64,000 nt of DNA, taken from contig CP138355.1 of assembly GCA_033584155.1 (NCBI GenBank), positions 1,875,501 through 1,939,500 of the forward strand, read 5' to 3'. The notes beneath the pieces were generated by a model that saw only the letters and a program-made list of their open reading frames with translations, made no database searches and was not told the DNA's origin. Position 1 is the stretch's first letter; every line of letters starts with the position of its first letter. A program made the translations under genes and the position numbers. Of this stretch, positions 1 through 8,263 are shown piece by piece. The DNA comes from Candidatus Electrothrix scaldis (GTDB lineage Bacteria > Desulfobacterota > Desulfobulbia > Desulfobulbales > Desulfobulbaceae).

Positions 1-1
1 T

Positions 2-541
2 TTCCAGCACAACCTTCATTATAATCAGGACCAGATGTACTGGGTCAAGCAGCTGATTAAGGATGCCCGTGATGAAGATCAGGACCTTGATGCCCTGCTC
101 ACCGAGTTCCGCAACAGCTTCGCCTATGAACCTCGCCTGATTCTGTTAGAGCTGATCTACCAGATCGTGTTTACGAAAAAACCGGTGAACGAAGGGGAAC
201 TGAACCTGGCCCGCAAGATCGGTCAATTCCTCGGGATTGCCGAGTATGAACGCCAGAGTATGGAGAGTAAATATCGATACGGGTACAGTTACCAACAACA
301 GCGGAGGTCTGCCGGTGCCGGTCCGAGCAATGGCTATGCAGAGCAGCAGTATTATGCTGTTCTCGGGGTAGAGCAGGGGGCGGATTTTGCGACCATCAAA
401 AAAGCCTATCGTAAGCTCTCCATGCAGTATCACCCGGATAAGGTGGCTCATTTAGGTGATGAGTTTAAGGGGGTTGCTGAGGAGAAGATGAAGGAGATCA
501 ATGCTGCCTATGATCATTTTAGGAAGAAGTTTGGGGAGTAG
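2..541 (+). CDS. djlA: DjlA-like co-chaperone (TerB-like region plus C-terminal J domain), 5' truncated
   Basis: The frame is open from the window edge, so the true start lies upstream. The visible 180 residues begin with a helical TerB/DjlA-like region rich in acidic residues. A Gly/Ser/Tyr-rich linker follows, then a C-terminal J domain with the HPD motif that stimulates DnaK-type Hsp70 ATPase. A J domain at the very C-terminus after a TerB-like domain is the DjlA arrangement; in that family a membrane anchor sits at the N-terminus, which is not visible here. Two lysine-rich helices flank the HPD. I am fairly sure of the J domain and less sure of the DjlA subfamily. Confidence 0.75.
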   Translation, partial: FQHNLHYNQDQMYWVKQLIKDARDEDQDLDALLTEFRNSFAYEPRLILLELIYQIVFTKKPVNEGELNLARKIGQFLGIAEYERQSMESKYRYGYSYQQQRRSAGAGPSNGYAEQQYYAVLGVEQGADFATIKKAYRKLSMQYHPDKVAHLGDEFKGVAEEKMKEINAAYDHFRKKFGE

Positions 542-603
542 TTAGGGGAGGGAAGAGCAGGTCTGCCCCCGGCTATTTTAAGTATATTTTTTTGATAAAA
601 AGG

Positions 604-731
604 TCCATTGGATGGATTAAAAAGTCCAATCGTTGGACTTAAAAGTCCACCGGGTGGATCTTTTTATCCAAAGTTTGGATAAACTCATCTAAATTTTAGA
701 TAAGGTTATCTGAAGTGTTGATCTGGAGATC
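604..731. repeat. Array of seven consecutive short inverted repeats
   Basis: Seven small palindromes follow each other with gaps of only a few bases or, for the last pairs, a slight overlap or about 10 bases. Arms and loops: TCCAT/TGG/ATGGA (604-616), AAGTCCAA/TCG/TTGGACTT (622-640), AGTCCACC/G/GGTGGAtCT (about 644-661), TTATCCAAA/G/TTTGGATAA (664-682), ATCTAAA/T/TTTAGAT (687-701), GATAA/GG/TTATC (699-710), GATCT/GG/AGATC (720-731). Neighbouring arms drift gradually in sequence. The array lies between the DjlA-like gene and the gene at 806. Confidence 0.7.
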
Positions 732-805
732 GAAGTTTTTGTTTTTTTTGTTGGGAGGGTTGGTGGAGTGATCCAGAAAATGGATTGAACTGTTATGGAG
801 TTATT

Positions 806-1276
806 ATGGATATTGGGGCAATTACATCTGCGCTATCTGGGATTAAGCAAGCAACAGATATCGCAAAGATAATTAAAGATAGTAGCTCGTCTCTGGAAGA
901 AGCTGAAATAAAATTGAAACTGGCTGACCTTATCAGCGCATTAGCTGATGCTAAGGTTGAAATTGCGAATATTAAGGAGGCTGTCACTGAGAAGGATGAG
1001 GAGATTACGAGACTGAAGGGGGTGATAGAAACCTCTGATAAATTGGTTTGGAGAGCACCTTACTACTTTTTGATTGATGATAATTATGAAGATGGGCCAT
1101 ATTGTCAGAAGTGTTATGATTCACAAAGGAAATTAATTCGACTTCAGTCTCCAGGTGCAAAAGGATATTGGGAATGTAAGGAATGTAGTAATAATTATAA
1201 AGACAAAAATTATGAAGAGCACATATTCACAGCTTCAGTGAGTCGTCGTGATAGATTTTCTGTAAACATAACGTGA
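806..1276 (+). CDS. Small protein with predicted coiled coil and C-terminal zinc ribbon, function unknown
   Basis: About 156 residues. I place the start at the ATG at 806 because GGAG sits five bases upstream; a TTG at 785 would add seven residues. Residues 1-70 are helical and heptad-like with many Ala, Lys and Glu. The C-terminal half has two CxxC pairs about 30 residues apart, the pattern of a zinc ribbon, in an aromatic context. No catalytic motif is visible. The gene stands alone behind the hairpin array. Similar coiled-coil plus zinc-ribbon proteins often lie in accessory DNA, but I do not recognise a named family. Confidence 0.6.
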   Translation: MDIGAITSALSGIKQATDIAKIIKDSSSSLEEAEIKLKLADLISALADAKVEIANIKEAVTEKDEEITRLKGVIETSDKLVWRAPYYFLIDDNYEDGPYCQKCYDSQRKLIRLQSPGAKGYWECKECSNNYKDKNYEEHIFTASVSRRDRFSVNIT

Positions 1277-1347
1277 TTGCTTTCTTCTTGAAGAAAACAT
1301 TTTGATGTTGAAAAAGGCAGAGAAAATTTAATAGGATGGCGTAAAAA

Positions 1348-1791
1348 ATGACCAAGAAAACACAGCGAAAATCCACCTTAAAGGACATGAAAAGGCGTCA
1401 TTACTTCTTTCTCAATTCCTATGAGGATTGCGCCTTTACCAAGTGCCCGCAATGCAACGCCAAGACAAAAGTAAGAAAATTCCCCCTTGTTATCCACATC
1501 TACCCGCAGCAGCTGTTCCTCATGAACAAAATATGCAAATATTGTGTTGACTGCGATTTGATTATTACCAAGCAATCCGAGGTGGAGCATTTGCTAGCAG
1601 AACGTTTTCTTGAAGTTAATCCTGAGATTATTGGTAATGATTATTTGGTTATGGGGACTCTGGATAAGAAGGATTGGAGAAATAGAGATAAGGGTGGAGA
1701 CGATCCCGTCGATATCATTGGAAAGATGTATGTTTTTAAAAAACACTTGAATTTTGAGCTTGCTCCGATTGGATGGCATCCCGATCAATAG
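1348..1791 (+). CDS. Zinc-ribbon protein of unknown function
   Basis: This 147-residue protein begins with a very basic stretch, then has a CxxC pair near residue 32 and a second, CxxC-like pair near residue 70, consistent with one structural zinc site. The C-terminal half is acidic to neutral and contains a short Trp-Asp-Pro rich tail. It has no signal peptide or membrane segment. An AGGA lies upstream of the ATG. Start and stop are clear and the length exceeds chance expectation, but the role is unknown. It follows another zinc-ribbon gene, and the two may belong to one small accessory cluster. Confidence 0.6.
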   Translation: MTKKTQRKSTLKDMKRRHYFFLNSYEDCAFTKCPQCNAKTKVRKFPLVIHIYPQQLFLMNKICKYCVDCDLIITKQSEVEHLLAERFLEVNPEIIGNDYLVMGTLDKKDWRNRDKGGDDPVDIIGKMYVFKKHLNFELAPIGWHPDQ

Positions 1792-1862
1792 TGAGGCAGA
1801 TTTTTCCCTGGAGAAGTGTTGGAAAAAGGGGATGTTTTCTTCAGACAGGTTAGGTTGATTTC

Positions 1863-2939
1863 ATGGAGATAAAATCAAAAGCCGAGGCCCAGCGCCGGGC
1901 TGATCAAATCGGACATTTTCAGGCTGAAGTAGCTCTCCTTGAACAGGAAAACATTTTCTCCCTTCAGGACAGCCAACGCTCTGCCATTGCCGATTATCAC
2001 CAGGATCTCCTGACCCAACTGGCCTCTGCCTTTGATATTGATGTCAACCGCCGGGAAAAGCAGCTCAGCCTGGGGATGAAGATCGCCTCCTTCCTGGGTG
2101 CGCTCGGACTTGCAGCCAGTGTCTTTTTCCTCTTTTATCAATTCTGGGGCAGATTCACGACTACCATTCAGGTCGTTATCCTTATCACAGCCCCCTTGCT
2201 TGCTCTGGCCGCCACGCAATACGTCTCGCACAGGGAAAAGACTGGCTATTTCTCCAAACTCCTCGGTCTGGTCACCTTTGCCTGTTTGGTCCTCAACCTT
2301 TCCATATTCGGCCAGATCTTCAATATTACCCCCACGCCCAATGCCTTTCTGGTCTGGGCGCTCTTTGCCTTTCTTCTTGCCTATGCCGCTGATGCACGTC
2401 TGCTTCTGGCAGCAGGCATCATCTGTCTTGCCTCCTTTCTCTCTGCCAAGACTGGTACCTGGAGTGGCTGCTATTGGATTTCCTTTGGTGAACGACCGGA
2501 AAATTTTTTTCCAGCAGCCTGTATCCTCTTCCTCCTCTCCTTTATCCCTCATCATAAGTTCTCCGGTTTCACGGTGATCTACCGTGTCTTTGCCTTGCTC
2601 CTCTTTTTTATCCCGGTGCTTATCCTTTCGAACTGGGGAGCGATCAGTTATCTGGAGCTTGACGGAGATTCAATTGAAGTTATCTATCAGGTTATCGGCT
2701 TTGTCTGTAGCGCAGCCGCCATCTGGCTGGGGATACGGCGTGGCTGGCCCGAGGTCGTTAATACCGGCAACACCTTTTTTACCATCTTTCTCTATACAAA
2801 ATTTTATGACTGGTGGTGGGACTGGCTGCCCAAGTATCTTTTCTTTCTGATTATCGGCCTGACAGCCATTGTGATCCTGTTGGTTTTTAAACGGCTCCGA
2901 AGGTCGTATAACAACAACACACAGGAGGTAACAGCATGA
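1863..2939 (+). CDS. Polytopic membrane protein, DUF4401-like
   Basis: The protein has 358 residues. Residues 1-75 are soluble and helical, followed by roughly ten hydrophobic segments and a short basic tail. The pattern and length resemble DUF4401 proteins, which in other Proteobacteria sit next to DUF2157, GDYXXLXY and DUF4824 genes. Here only the DUF4824-like partner follows, with the stop and next start overlapping as ATGA (2936-2939), so the two are probably made and act together in the inner membrane. The function of the family is not established. Confidence is good for a membrane protein and moderate for the family name. Confidence 0.6.
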   Translation: MEIKSKAEAQRRADQIGHFQAEVALLEQENIFSLQDSQRSAIADYHQDLLTQLASAFDIDVNRREKQLSLGMKIASFLGALGLAASVFFLFYQFWGRFTTTIQVVILITAPLLALAATQYVSHREKTGYFSKLLGLVTFACLVLNLSIFGQIFNITPTPNAFLVWALFAFLLAYAADARLLLAAGIICLASFLSAKTGTWSGCYWISFGERPENFFPAACILFLLSFIPHHKFSGFTVIYRVFALLLFFIPVLILSNWGAISYLELDGDSIEVIYQVIGFVCSAAAIWLGIRRGWPEVVNTGNTFFTIFLYTKFYDWWWDWLPKYLFFLIIGLTAIVILLVFKRLRRSYNNNTQEVTA

Positions 2940-3817
2940 ACCGACGTTTTTCATCCCGTGCCTTGTTTGCCCTCGGTTTTGTCCTTATCATAGGCGTGAA
3001 TATTGCGGTGCTCTCTGGAGTTGCCGTGAACAGATCTGGAACCCCGGAGGCAGAGATATCCCTGACTGAAAGAGAAGTGCCGCTCTCATGGCAATGGGTC
3101 AAAGAGAACAGCGGAGTCGCTTTGCAGCTTACCTGGCGAATCATAAGCCAGGATAAAGAGTCTACCCATTACAATCGTTGGGGAACGCCTGCCTGGTTTA
3201 ATGCTGATAAATTAGAGGAGTTGGGTTTCAAGATAGACAGTTATCTGCAATCAGAAGATCAAAAGTTTGGTTCCGGTCGATTTGTTGCCAAACAAGTCTT
3301 TCTTGTCCTGGAAAATGATGGGGAACTCTATCAGGAAGCTGTCAGGAGAGCGGAACTTTTTTTGGAAAAGAAGCAGGAGGCAGTCCGGCTCAACAGTGGA
3401 AACGAAAAATTGCGCGATGAGTTTGAACGGGCGGAACAACAGTTGCAACGGGAGCGCATGAGTGTGTCCCGTCTCTTTGTCCTTGATGCAGGACTGGATC
3501 CCAAAGAATTACGTGAGAAATATCAGGATAAAATCAGGTATATCATTACAAAGGGAGTGGTTCAGCCAGGGTATATGTATACAAAGGAAAGGGAAGAAAT
3601 CTTTGGGTTGATCAAAGAAATCAGCAAGGAACGTATCCATGTCCCTCTTGAATTTCGGAAGACACTTGAGATCGCTCTTGCCCGGAATAAAGTAACGAGC
3701 AGTGATGAGAGACCACCCCGTTATCAGGTCAAGCTGGCTTATGGCCGTCATCTTGAACCGTGGATTGTTTCTGTTCAGAAGCTGAGTGAGAGTTCACAAG
3801 GCGGCCTTCATGAATAA
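2936..3817 (+). CDS. DUF4824-like membrane-anchored protein
   Basis: The protein has 293 residues and an N-terminal transmembrane helix at about residues 8-30. A motif of the type NRSGxPEAxxxLTEREV follows at once, then a Trp-rich segment, which is the start I know from DUF4824 proteins. The rest is predicted periplasmic and ends with a domain rich in charged residues. The start codon overlaps the stop of the upstream DUF4401-like gene by four bases, giving translational coupling. Role unknown; the conserved pairing suggests one envelope-located complex. Confidence 0.65.
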   Translation: MNRRFSSRALFALGFVLIIGVNIAVLSGVAVNRSGTPEAEISLTEREVPLSWQWVKENSGVALQLTWRIISQDKESTHYNRWGTPAWFNADKLEELGFKIDSYLQSEDQKFGSGRFVAKQVFLVLENDGELYQEAVRRAELFLEKKQEAVRLNSGNEKLRDEFERAEQQLQRERMSVSRLFVLDAGLDPKELREKYQDKIRYIITKGVVQPGYMYTKEREEIFGLIKEISKERIHVPLEFRKTLEIALARNKVTSSDERPPRYQVKLAYGRHLEPWIVSVQKLSESSQGGLHE

Positions 3818-4308
3818 GGTGACAACGTAAGAAAAAATTCTCCATATTATTCATGTCCAATCACAGCTGATGTGATGGAGGGAGCCATGATTAACTTTCT
3901 GCGTCGCACCAGTCGAAATCCATTGCTTGACCACCACGTTCCACTCCCACAAACATCCTATCTTTCACCTAACCGAAACCAACCTGAATCGCATAAATAA
4001 TAGACTTGTTCATTTTTGAAAACCTGGTAAAGTTAGCTTTAAAATGACCGGAAAATCGGACCTTGAGTAAAATAAGGAGCCTTGCCGAAAAGGTGAGCAA
4101 GGGGATGAAAAGATGGACCGCTGCCTGCCTAACGATTCGTCAGCCACCAAGATGATTTCGACGATGATGCGGTCGCTATCATCATCGTACTGTAGCATTT
4201 TAAATTTCCTTGGCTAAGGAACAGTTTTCCTGGTTTCAAAACCTAGTTTCAGAATGTAGCAGGTATCGAGTATTGCCAGTAGAGGGCAAGGACTGCTGAT
4301 GTTTTTCT
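3818..4308. other. 491-bp gap with two doubtful small ORFs
   Basis: No conserved gene is recognised. On the plus strand, 3887-4000 encodes 37 residues behind a good GGAGGG ribosome-binding site. On the minus strand, 4198-4010 encodes 62 residues with AAGGA ahead of its ATG and an acidic N-terminus. Neither has a recognisable domain, so both are noted rather than called. The gap also holds the promoter and leader of the sensor gene at 4309; I see no convincing terminator. Confidence 0.3.
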
Positions 4309-5508
4309 GTGAACTTCTTCCATACAATTCCGCGTAAATCTATCGGTGTAATAGTGTATCGTCGTAATGCAGTTTTTGTTGTTACAGAGGAACATTCCTG
4401 TACCATGTATCGGGTAGGGGATGAGTTTATTATACGTGATTCAACGATTTCGGCCGGTGGAAACAAGGAACTCTGCGTGTGGCTGGTGCAGGAATTGCTG
4501 ACGGCAATGGGTGACAGTAACCTCCTGAAACGTCGCCTCACCCAGCCGGGGGCAAGGCAGATTAAATTCGAGTGCGGCGGATGTACAGGGTTGATCCGAT
4601 TTGAGCATAAAAAGGAGACCCCTTATTCAACCTTGCAGATGAAGCTCCTTGAGGACTCGAAGAAACGGGCAAAAAATCAGCTGATAGGGAAGTTTTTCTC
4701 TCTGCTCAGAGGGATGGAACTCTTTGAACCCCTTGATGACTATGATTTGCAGGATTTGGCCCTCCTGATGCATCTGGAAGAATATCCAGGGAATAAGATA
4801 CTTGTTGAGTCCGGCACAATGGGGAGTCATTTTTATGTTGTCTTAGCCGGAGAGGTGACTGTGCTGCGGGAAGACAACGGGGTCATTGCTGAACTGGGAC
4901 CAGGAGATATTTTCGGCGAGATGAGTCTTCTTTCTGGAGAACTCACCTATTCTTCGGTGTATTCAAAGACTCCCGTGGAATTGGCTTCTTTAAAGGCTAT
5001 AGACTTTAAGAGGATACTTTCTATTTATCCTGTATTGCAGGTGTTTTTTTACAGAATTCTTGTTGACCGTGTGCAGAAGAATACCCTTCGGGCAGGAAAT
5101 ATTACTTCCGGCATGACAGGAGAACTTTCCGAGATCAACACTGTGGAACTTTTTCAGTTGATCAACTCCGGTGGCAAGACCGGGAAGGTCCGTTTTGCTT
5201 TTGATGGATGCAAAGCCCTTGTCCTGTTCAATGCCGGAGAAATCGTGTATTGCAACTGCGGTGATTTACAAGGGAAAGATGCCGTGTTCTTTGTTTTGAC
5301 CAAGCAGGATGGTCGCTTCGCCTATAGTAGCGGCCTTTCTGAGCGGGAAAGCCAGTTGCCTGTGCTTGGTGGTTTTATGGGCCTGATCATGGAGGGACTG
5401 CGCCGGATAGATGAAAAGGAAGCCATAGAAGAAGAACAGAAGGCCTGTGCGCTAGGGGGAGGAACGGAGTGTTCAGGAGATAAGGGGGTCAGAGCACCAC
5501 TAAGGTGA
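4309..5508 (+). CDS. Cyclic-nucleotide-binding domain protein with C-terminal DUF4388 (PATAN-like) domain
   Basis: About 399 residues from a GTG start; a later start is possible because the ribosome-binding site is weak. Residues 1-110 form an unassigned domain with several Cys. A cNMP-binding fold spans about 145-265, with the phosphate-binding cassette region reading GDIFGEMSLLSG. A DUF4388 domain starting MTGELSEI occupies about 270-370. DUF4388 often couples ligand sensing to protein-protein signalling in delta-type proteobacteria. No helix-turn-helix is seen after the cNMP domain, so this is a signalling adaptor rather than a CRP-type regulator. The last 20 bases overlap the convergent smr gene. 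Confidence 0.75.
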   Translation: MNFFHTIPRKSIGVIVYRRNAVFVVTEEHSCTMYRVGDEFIIRDSTISAGGNKELCVWLVQELLTAMGDSNLLKRRLTQPGARQIKFECGGCTGLIRFEHKKETPYSTLQMKLLEDSKKRAKNQLIGKFFSLLRGMELFEPLDDYDLQDLALLMHLEEYPGNKILVESGTMGSHFYVVLAGEVTVLREDNGVIAELGPGDIFGEMSLLSGELTYSSVYSKTPVELASLKAIDFKRILSIYPVLQVFFYRILVDRVQKNTLRAGNITSGMTGELSEINTVELFQLINSGGKTGKVRFAFDGCKALVLFNAGEIVYCNCGDLQGKDAVFFVLTKQDGRFAYSSGLSERESQLPVLGGFMGLIMEGLRRIDEKEAIEEEQKACALGGGTECSGDKGVRAPLR

Positions 5509-5932
5509 TGCCGCGATTCCCTTTGTTCAGGTCGCTGTGTTGACGGAGAAAGGGGAAACGGCGCAGGAGATTACGGCCAGGACCATTGCCGGTGCTGAAA
5601 TGTTCTCCTGTAAAGACATCATTGATCTCGCCGCGATATTTGAGATATTGCAATTTGGCCCGAATTTCTTCTCTGATGGCTCCTCCCTGTCCTGAGGAAC
5701 CGTAGCCATGAATCAGGGTGAGGACTCGGCAGCCCTCTTTCTGGGCCTGTTCTAGCTCCCGTTCAAGTCGTCCTAAAGCCTGTTCCACAGTGGGCATGCC
5801 GCGCTTCAGCTTCACCACCCGATGTGGCGTTCCCTGCCCAGGGGCAGAGAATTTCAGCTCAGATTCACAAAAAGGGCAACGACTCATGCCTGAGTCCACC
5901 TCGTTGCCGCAGACCTCGCAGAAAAGTTGCAT
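5489..5932 (-). CDS. Zinc-ribbon Smr-domain protein
   Basis: From the ATG at 5932, five bases after the relA stop, the protein has 147 residues; a TTG at 5956 would overlap relA. The N-terminus carries two CxxC pairs (CEVC and CPFC), a small zinc ribbon. Residues from about 45 onward form an Smr domain with the diagnostic HGYGSSGQGG loop. Stand-alone Smr domains are linked to nuclease activity or nucleic-acid binding, for example in collided-ribosome rescue. Co-direction with relA and proS suggests a translation-related operon. The 3' end overlaps the plus-strand gene ending at 5508 by 20 bases. Confidence 0.75.
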   Translation of the reverse strand: MQLFCEVCGNEVDSGMSRCPFCESELKFSAPGQGTPHRVVKLKRGMPTVEQALGRLERELEQAQKEGCRVLTLIHGYGSSGQGGAIREEIRAKLQYLKYRGEINDVFTGEHFSTGNGPGRNLLRRFPFLRQHSDLNKGNRGITLVVL

Positions 5933-5936
5933 CGTT

Positions 5937-8099
5937 CTACCGTCTATGCACTTCAATCATGCTGGGCATCTGCTGCAAATGGGTGAGCAGTTTTTGCAGA
6001 TGCTCTGTATCGGTAATTTCCAGGACAACACGAAATTCAGCGATATTTTCCGCCGTGGTGCGGGAGTTGAATTCAATGACATCCGCCTTGTCGCTGGATA
6101 TCAGCGAGCTTATATCGGCCAGCAGGTTCTTTCGGTTATCTGCCCGTAAGAAGAGCTCGGTTCTGTGCTTATCCTGCCCTTGGCCGGACCAGTTGACCTC
6201 TACCCAGCGGATTGGGTCCGTGGCCAGCAGGTTGGGGCAATTGGCCTTATGGACGGAAATACCCTCACCCGTGGTGATAAAACCGATAACCTCGTCCCCT
6301 GGAACCGGCTTGCAGCATTGACTGATTTTAATCAGCATATCATCAACGCCGTCAATCTGGACTGCCCCCCGGGTAATTGGGGCGGGTCGCTGCGGAGCTA
6401 TCTCTGGGAGCTGTTCCAGAAGTTCTTCTTCCTGGATTTGCTCTTCCTGATGTTGGGTTTCTTTGGGCATCAGTGCCCGCTCAAGATGACGGAGGGTAAT
6501 AGCTCCTGTACCCACCTTTGCCAGCATGTCATCCAGGGAGTTGCAACGCAGTTTTTTGAGCAGTAGACGAATATGACCGGTTTTGATCAGTTTTTTTAAG
6601 CTGGTGTCCAGCTGTTTCAGCTCGCGTTCACAAATCTCCCGTCCTTCCTGGAGGAGTTGCTCTTTTTCTTCTTTACGTAGCCACTGCCGGATTTTTGCCC
6701 TTGCCCGGCTGGTCTTGACCAATTGCAGCCAAGCTCGCTTGGGATGCTGGTTTTTTGAGGTGATGATCTCAACAATATCACCGTTTTGCAATTCGTACTT
6801 CAACTGCACTAAGCGACCATTTACCCTGGCTCCAGTACATTGATCACCGACAGCCGTATGAATGGCATAGGCAAAATCAATGGGGGTTGAGCCCCTGGGC
6901 ATTTCCCGGACCTCGCCGTTGGGGGTCAGGGCGTACACGTCCGGGTCAAAGAGCTCTCCTCGTACTGAGTCAAGGAATTCACCAGGATCTTCAACCTCCT
7001 GGAGGTTCTGGACCAAAGTCTTTAGCTCTTTAAAGAGGCGAGCATCCCGGGTATTGATTTTTTGCCCTTCTTTATAGGCCCAATGGGCTGCAACGCCTTC
7101 CTGGGCCACCCTGTCCATCTCCTCGGTTCGGATCTGGATCTCGATAAAATGACCACCCGGACCAGCCACTGTGGTGTGGAGCGATTGGTAGTTATTGGAT
7201 TTGGGCGCAGAAATAAAATCTTTAATCCGTCCAGGGACCGGTGTCCAGTTACCGTGAATGGTGCCCAGAGCCTCGTAGCACTCTTTGACCGTATTGACGA
7301 TGATCCGAAAGGCGACCTTGTCGTAAACCTGCTCAACCGGAATATTTTGGACGATCAGTTTTTTATAGATGGAGTAAAGGTGTTTAGGGCGTCCAATGAC
7401 TCGACGGGGGTAGACATCATTACCTTTGAGCTTTTCCCGAAGAATACCGATGACCTCGTCGACATATTTTTCCCGCTCACCCAAGGTGCTGACGAGGTGC
7501 TGCATCAACTCCTTATATTCTTTTGGGAAAAGATATTGAAAAGAGAGGTCTTCCAGTTCCCGCTTCAGCCAGTCGATACCCAGGCGGCTGGCCAGAGGAG
7601 CATAGAGGTCCATGGTTTCCCGGGAGAGCTGGCGCTGTTTTGCCTGGTCCTCCCGGCGGAGGAGCAACATATCGTGCAGGCGGTCGACGAGCTTGACAAG
7701 CAAGACCCGAATATCCGAGCCCATAGCCAGGAAGAGTTTACGGATATTCTCTGCCTGGTAGGCCATTTTCGAGTCATAACGGACATTGGTGATCTTGGTT
7801 GTTCCGTTGACGATATTGACCACATCCGGCCCGAATCGTTCTTCCAGCTCTTCCAGGCTTGCAGCACCTTCCTTTAAAACGCCGTGGAGCAGACTGGAAA
7901 TGATGGTGTCCAGATCCAGATGCATGGAGGCCACAGTATTGGCCACATCAACCAGATGATTAACGTAGGGTTTTCCTGAGGAATGCTGAAGCCCTTTGTG
8001 CCTCTCTGAGGCAAAGATATAGGCATCTTGAAGAGTGCTGAGATCAGTCTCGGAAAGATATTCGCTCGCTGTCTTTTTTAATTCGTCAAAATCAGCCAT
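5937..8099 (-). CDS. relA: RelA/SpoT-family (p)ppGpp synthetase with degenerate hydrolase site
   Basis: The 720-residue protein shows the full long RSH order: HD-type domain (about 30-190), synthetase (about 230-350), TGS (about 395-455), a helical/zinc-finger-like region with a Cys pair near residue 605, and a C-terminal ACT domain. The synthetase motifs are intact, including the RxKD-type loop GRIKD, the YQSLHTT strand and the IQIRT strand. In the hydrolase domain the usual HD-x2-ED signature reads HG-x2-KE, so two metal and catalytic acids are lost, although the first His and the later Asp of LVDRLHD remain. I infer a synthetase that cannot degrade ppGpp. It lies between proS and smr on one strand. 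Confidence 0.9.
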   Translation of the reverse strand: MADFDELKKTASEYLSETDLSTLQDAYIFASERHKGLQHSSGKPYVNHLVDVANTVASMHLDLDTIISSLLHGVLKEGAASLEELEERFGPDVVNIVNGTTKITNVRYDSKMAYQAENIRKLFLAMGSDIRVLLVKLVDRLHDMLLLRREDQAKQRQLSRETMDLYAPLASRLGIDWLKRELEDLSFQYLFPKEYKELMQHLVSTLGEREKYVDEVIGILREKLKGNDVYPRRVIGRPKHLYSIYKKLIVQNIPVEQVYDKVAFRIIVNTVKECYEALGTIHGNWTPVPGRIKDFISAPKSNNYQSLHTTVAGPGGHFIEIQIRTEEMDRVAQEGVAAHWAYKEGQKINTRDARLFKELKTLVQNLQEVEDPGEFLDSVRGELFDPDVYALTPNGEVREMPRGSTPIDFAYAIHTAVGDQCTGARVNGRLVQLKYELQNGDIVEIITSKNQHPKRAWLQLVKTSRARAKIRQWLRKEEKEQLLQEGREICERELKQLDTSLKKLIKTGHIRLLLKKLRCNSLDDMLAKVGTGAITLRHLERALMPKETQHQEEQIQEEELLEQLPEIAPQRPAPITRGAVQIDGVDDMLIKISQCCKPVPGDEVIGFITTGEGISVHKANCPNLLATDPIRWVEVNWSGQGQDKHRTELFLRADNRKNLLADISSLISSDKADVIEFNSRTTAENIAEFRVVLEITDTEHLQKLLTHLQQMPSMIEVHRR

Positions 8100-8170
8100 T
8101 CTTTTAGGAAATGGAAAACGTTTATCCTCAGGCGGTTACCAAGATTTTTTGGCCCACTCTACCGAGCATC

Positions 8171-8204
8171 GTAAAGGCGAGAACCTTGTGTTCGCCCTTG
8201 TTAC
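8171..8204. repeat. Imperfect inverted repeat related to the GTAGGGGC...GCCCCTAC family
   Basis: This stretch starts GTAAAGGCGA and ends TCGCCCTTGTTAC. Its inside resembles the right half of the repeat at 53978-54038, where the same GGGCGAACACA core occurs. It lies between proS and relA and is followed by a C-rich/G-rich hairpin near 8225-8245. It looks like a decayed copy of a dispersed palindromic element. Confidence 0.4.
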
Positions 8205-8263
8205 TCTCTCATATATTTTGTACCCCTCCCCAGGGAGAGGGAGGAAAGATAATAGAGGGCCTG

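Noticed and set aside
604-731. CRISPR or attenuator reading of the hairpin series
   Set aside because: The palindromes are contiguous, differ from each other, and have no regular repeat-spacer structure or following U tract.
7062-7877. 271-codon plus-strand frame opposite relA
   Set aside because: Shadow frame of a conserved gene.
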